Positions 6,296 to 8,523 of a stretch of DNA of 8,523 nucleotides are shown here, in pieces. This DNA is from DATGEP01 sp035310125 (GTDB lineage Bacteria; Chloroflexota; Ktedonobacteria; Ktedonobacterales; JADMIN01). The number at the start of each line of letters is the position of its first letter. Within the stretch, counting starts at the first letter, position 1. Location of the stretch: assembly GCA_035310125.1 (NCBI GenBank), contig DATGEP010000273.1, forward strand, positions 1 to 8,523, written 5' to 3'. Made by a program: the position numbers and the translations under genes. A model generated the notes under the pieces. The model was not told the origin of the DNA and searched no databases. It saw nothing but the letters and a program-made list of their open reading frames with translations.

Positions 6296-6388
6296 AGGTG
6301 GCACGGAGCGGATGAATGGGCTGGCATGGGGCGCTCCTGTTTTTGTGTGCGGCTATTAGTGGATAGACCACGGTGATCATGCGGTGGC

Positions 6389-6426
6389 GCGGACATTCCT
6401 GCCCGCGGGCCGACATTCCAGTCGGC
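6389..6426. repeat. Pair of REP-like hairpins with a shared ATTCC loop
   Basis: The first unit is GCGGAC-ATTCCT-GCCCGC (6389-6406, one A-C mismatch) and the second is GCCGAC-ATTCCA-GTCGGC (6409-6426, perfect 6 bp). They have the same 18-nt length, a 20-bp period and the same loop core ATTCC. The stem bases differ between the units yet mostly still pair. This arrangement resembles REP/BIME-type palindromic units or a small non-autonomous element. Confidence 0.5.
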
Positions 6427-6451
6427 TCCACCCAATCCCAAACCACACTGG

Positions 6452-6479
6452 ACCGACACTGAATACGAGCGGTGTCGGT
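6452..6479. repeat. 8-bp stem hairpin
   Basis: ACCGACAC (6452-6459) and GTGTCGGT (6472-6479) are perfect arms around a 12-nt loop. It lies 25 bp after the twin hairpins and shares the CCGAC core, so it may be a diverged relative. No U-run follows on either strand. Confidence 0.45.
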
Positions 6480-6708
6480 GAGCATGGCACCCCTGCGAGA
6501 CGGTTGGCGGCAGTGTACCACTTGGGCAAGGAGCCGAGGGCGGACTGGCACACCCAGATCCGGACGGAGACGGCCACGAATGTGAGCCGATTTGCAGTGG
6601 TGCGTCAAACCGGGACACGATTACCGGAAAAGGCCTGCCAGCAGAAGATATGCGCATTCTTGCAGAGAGAAAAGTCCTTGACAAACAAGTGGACCTATGG
6701 CACGCTTA

Positions 6709-6738
6709 CACAAACATGACAAGTTTGTCATGTTTGTG
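6709..6738. promoter_or_regulatory. 30-bp near-perfect palindromic operator
   Basis: CACAAACATGACAA (6709-6722) and TTGTCATGTTTGTG (6725-6738) are perfect 14-bp arms around GT. The right arm supplies the TTGTCA -35 element of the promoter below, so a dimeric regulator bound here would block or modify initiation. A further TGACAA half-site lies at 6679-6684, 38 bp before the one in the left arm. The palindrome is upstream of the predicted transcription start, so it acts as DNA rather than as an RNA hairpin. The regulator gene is not visible in the window. Confidence 0.75.
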
Positions 6739-6752
6739 GCATCTGGTATGCT
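6725..6752 (+). promoter_or_regulatory. Sigma70-type promoter with extended -10 for the MFS gene
   Basis: TTGTCA (6725-6730), a 16-bp spacer and TATGCT (6747-6752) preceded by TGG form an extended -10 promoter. Transcription would start near 6759, giving a leader of about 176 nt. Its overlap with the palindromic operator supports the assignment. Confidence 0.6.
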
Positions 6753-6785
6753 GCGTTCAGCATTCATGCGCAACGTCACGCCCCG

Positions 6786-6863
6786 CACTCCCTGGCCGGA
6801 ACGACCGGAGGAGTGACTGGAGAAAGGAGCGAAGCCCGAAGCTATTCATCTGAGGATACTCAG
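6786..6863 (+). other. Leader hairpins upstream of the MFS gene
   Basis: In the predicted leader, CACTCC (6786-6791) pairs with GGAGTG (6810-6815), and within it CCGG (6796-6799) pairs with CCGG (6805-6808). A second hairpin, CTGAG-GATA-CTCAG, lies at 6850-6863. I do not recognise a known riboswitch class, and no intrinsic terminator lies before the start codon. Confidence 0.3.
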
Positions 6864-6922
6864 TGCGAAATTCCGCCCATTGTAGTGCGTTCCGCGAGCG
6901 CTCCTCACATGTCATTCAACAC

Positions 6923-6928
6923 AGGAGG
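6923..6928 (+). promoter_or_regulatory. Ribosome binding site of the MFS gene
   Basis: AGGAGG ends 6 nt before the ATG at 6935. It decides this start over the in-frame GTG at 6863, which would add 24 polar residues and has no such site. Confidence 0.9.
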
Positions 6929-6934
6929 CACCGC

Positions 6935-8383
6935 ATGGCTACCGCGAATCCCGCGGGTACCGATCGCATGTCGCTACGCCAGATGACACCAGTCATCGCC
7001 GCCAGCACCACGGGTACCGCCATCGAGTGGTACGACTTCTTCCTCTACGGCACGATGTCCACGCTGGTCTTTCCTAAACTTTTCTTCCCTGAGTCCAGCC
7101 AGGTTGTCGGCACGCTGCTCTCTTTCTTCACCTTCTTCGTCGGATTCCTCGCCCGCCCCATCGGCGGCGCCATCTTCGGTCATCTGGGCGACCGCATCGG
7201 CCGCAAAGCGACACTGGTTACCACGCTGTTGCTGATGGGCATCGCGACGCTGCTCGTCGGTTTCATGCCCAGTTACGCCCAGATCGGTCTGGCCGCGCCG
7301 ATCATCGTCTCGCTCCTGCGCTTCTGCCAGGGGCTGGGCGTCGGCGGCGAATGGGGCGGCTCAGTGCTGCTGGCGATGGAGTACGGCCACAAACGCAACC
7401 GGGGCTTCTGGGCCAGCTGGCCGCAGATGGGCGTGCCCATCGGTCTGCTGCTCTCCACGGTCATCGTTAACCTCTTCAACCCCAGCAGTCTCAGCTTCTT
7501 CGACAAGAACGCCACCGGCTCCTTCTGGAACGGCACGTGGCGCATTCCGTTCTTTATTAGCGCCGCGCTGATTCTCATCGGTCTCTACATCCGGCTGCGC
7601 ATCCTGGAGACACCGTTGTTTGCCAAGGTGCAGTCCGAGAACCGCGTCGCCAAGGCGCCCGTCACCGAAGCGTTCAAAAAGAGCACGCCTGAGATCCTGC
7701 TGAGCGCCGGGGCGCGCTTTGTGGAACAGGCGCCGTTCTACCTGTTCGTCACCTTTGTCATCACATACACCGTCGTACACCTCAAGCTGGACAAAACGAT
7801 GGTGCTGAATGGCATCTCGCTGGCAGCGGTCGTGGAGCTCTTCACGATCCCGCTGTTCGCGCTTATTTCCGACCGCGTGGGCCGGCGACTCTGGTACTTG
7901 ATCGGCTGCGGTATTATGGCTGCCTTCGCCTTCCCGTACTTCGCGCTCTTGAACACGAAGAACACGGGGATGGTGATCCTGGCGATCATCCTCTCGCTGG
8001 CGCTGTGTCATGCGTGGGTCTATGGTCCACAGGCGGCGCTGATTGCCGAGCGCTTCGGCACGCGGTCGCGCTATAGCGGGGCGTCACTGGGCTATCAGCT
8101 TGCCGCTCCCTTCGCGGGCGGTCTCGCGCCGATTATCGCCTTGCTGCTCTTGAACGGCAAGTCCACACTGGGGGCGCTGGGTCTCAAGGATGTGACGGTC
8201 AGCATCGGGAGTGGCTCCTGGCAAGCCGTTTCGATTTACATTATCGTGTTAGGCGTTATCTCCTTCCTCTCCGTGCTGGGGCTGACGGAGCTGACACATG
8301 CCGACATCTCCGGCGAAGTGCCGCAAGTGGCCGCCCAGGCGGCGGAGGCTGGTGGCGCCAACATACCGGCGGCGTCTGTATAA
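6935..8383 (+). CDS. MFS transporter, metabolite:H+ symporter (MHS) type
   Basis: From the ATG at 6935 the protein has 482 residues and about 12 hydrophobic helices. It shows the signatures of the MHS group (ProP, KgtP, ShiA, CitA relatives), which import organic acids, betaines or similar solutes with protons across the inner membrane. These are GTAIEWYDFFLYG in helix 1 (27-39), the loop 2-3 motif GHLGDRIGRK (82-91), RFCQGLGVGGEWGG in helix 4 (129-142) and the second-half loop motif SDRVGRR. The substrate cannot be set from sequence; dicarboxylates, shikimate-like acids and betaines are all candidates. The C-terminus ends in a short Ala-rich cytoplasmic tail. It is a single-gene unit with its own operator and promoter upstream and a terminator 31 bp downstream. 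It is divergent from the wall gene run and has no visible functional link with it. Confidence 0.93.
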   Translation: MATANPAGTDRMSLRQMTPVIAASTTGTAIEWYDFFLYGTMSTLVFPKLFFPESSQVVGTLLSFFTFFVGFLARPIGGAIFGHLGDRIGRKATLVTTLLLMGIATLLVGFMPSYAQIGLAAPIIVSLLRFCQGLGVGGEWGGSVLLAMEYGHKRNRGFWASWPQMGVPIGLLLSTVIVNLFNPSSLSFFDKNATGSFWNGTWRIPFFISAALILIGLYIRLRILETPLFAKVQSENRVAKAPVTEAFKKSTPEILLSAGARFVEQAPFYLFVTFVITYTVVHLKLDKTMVLNGISLAAVVELFTIPLFALISDRVGRRLWYLIGCGIMAAFAFPYFALLNTKNTGMVILAIILSLALCHAWVYGPQAALIAERFGTRSRYSGASLGYQLAAPFAGGLAPIIALLLLNGKSTLGALGLKDVTVSIGSGSWQAVSIYIIVLGVISFLSVLGLTELTHADISGEVPQVAAQAAEAGGANIPAASV

Positions 8384-8413
8384 ATCATCGCTCATGCCGG
8401 GTCGTACCTGGCG

Positions 8414-8449
8414 CTTCCGGCCCCTCTCTGGAGGGGCCGGAAGTATTTT
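8414..8449 (+). terminator. Intrinsic terminator of the MFS gene
   Basis: CTTCCGGCCCCTC (8414-8426) and GAGGGGCCGGAAG (8431-8443) form a perfect 13-bp stem with a TCTG loop, followed by TATTTT. It begins 31 nt after the MFS stop codon and closes the transcription unit. Confidence 0.93.
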
Positions 8450-8484
8450 GATCGCGGGAAGCGCCCCAAACGCTCTCGCCAGGA

Positions 8485-8503
8485 CAGATTCACACCGAAT
8501 CTG
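8485..8503. repeat. 7-bp hairpin near the right edge
   Basis: CAGATTC (8485-8491) and GAATCTG (8497-8503) pair around ACACC. It lies past the terminator in the 80-bp end piece, which has no gene start that I can support. It may belong to the control region of a gene beyond the window. Confidence 0.35.
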
Positions 8504-8523
8504 GGGAGGCACGCACGCTGCCA

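Larger units (their letters stand above)
5917..6708. other. Repeat-rich divergent intergenic region
   Basis: This long non-coding stretch separates the divergent phzF-like and MFS genes. Open frames crossing it have low-complexity translations (Arg/Ser/Pro/His-rich, or decapeptide repeats mirroring the 30-bp DNA repeat) and no ribosome binding site, so none is called. It holds four copies of an 18-bp motif (6043-6060, 6155-6232), an inverted repeat at 6264-6295, two adjacent hairpins at 6389-6426 and a hairpin at 6452-6479. I found no convincing promoter for the phzF-like gene. The best minus-strand candidates, near 5975-6005, have poor spacing or weak boxes. Confidence 0.5.

Noticed and set aside
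6305..6345. Plus-strand intrinsic terminator (GGAGCG/CGCTCC followed by TGTTTTTG)
   Set aside because: The 6-bp stem has a 21-nt loop and no plus-strand gene lies upstream for it to terminate.
5926..6684. Open frame of 252 codons on the minus strand across the repeat region
   Set aside because: No ribosome binding site. The translation is low-complexity, with a decapeptide repeat (GRIGN) that simply mirrors the 30-bp DNA repeat, and it overlaps several hairpins.
6678..6706. Second promoter starting at TTGACA (6678-6683)
   Set aside because: No acceptable -10 at 15-19 bp spacing; TATGGC is only 12 bp away. The TGACAA here is better explained as an extra operator half-site.
6863..6934. GTG start at 6863 for the MFS gene
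   Set aside because: The in-frame ATG at 6935 has AGGAGG at ideal spacing, and the extra 24 residues are polar and unlike MHS transporter N-termini.
7361..8011. Open frame of 216 codons on the minus strand
   Set aside because: Antisense to the MFS gene; highly charged Arg/Glu/Asp-rich translation typical of the complement of membrane-protein codons.

Overview
The window is GC-rich bacterial chromosomal DNA. It holds four complete genes on the minus strand, one complete gene on the plus strand, and the first 39 codons of a further minus-strand gene at the left edge. The two best-recognised minus-strand genes, murE and mraY, encode cytoplasmic and membrane steps of peptidoglycan precursor synthesis, so the organism makes a murein wall. 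Both enzymes are clear family members but depart from the usual signatures at conserved positions, and MraY carries a long cytoplasmic tail. This points to a deep-branching lineage. Chloroflexota is my best guess, but it rests on general resemblance only and no phylogenetic marker was checked.

Layout, left to right. Positions 1-118 (minus) hold the start of a small membrane protein running off the edge. Positions 119-455 have no gene, but contain an imperfect 62-nt stem-loop. A minus-strand run of four genes follows, in transcription order phzF-like (5916-4996), murE (4968-3409), mraY (3258-1195) and a peptidase S51/GATase1-like gene (1157-456). The gaps are 27, 150 and 37 bp, consistent with an operon. 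The murE-mraY gap is unusual because it packs four inverted repeats into about 150 bp. murF, which normally sits between murE and mraY in dcw clusters, is absent.

Positions 5917-6934 are a 1 kb divergent intergenic region. Its left and middle parts are rich in repeats: four copies of an 18-bp motif, three of them at an exact 30-bp period; two adjacent hairpins with the same loop core; and other inverted repeats. Its right part has a 30-bp near-perfect palindrome overlapping the -35 element of a good extended -10 promoter. That promoter drives, after a leader of about 176 nt, a plus-strand MFS transporter of the metabolite:H+ symporter type (6935-8383). A textbook intrinsic terminator follows (8414-8449), and the last 70 bp hold only a short hairpin.

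Functionally the window joins a small cell-wall precursor operon to a separately regulated transporter. I do not see a clear new defence or mobile system. The most promising non-standard items are the palindromic operator, the 30-bp repeat array, the twin hairpins, and the altered MraY/MurE signatures with the MraY tail.
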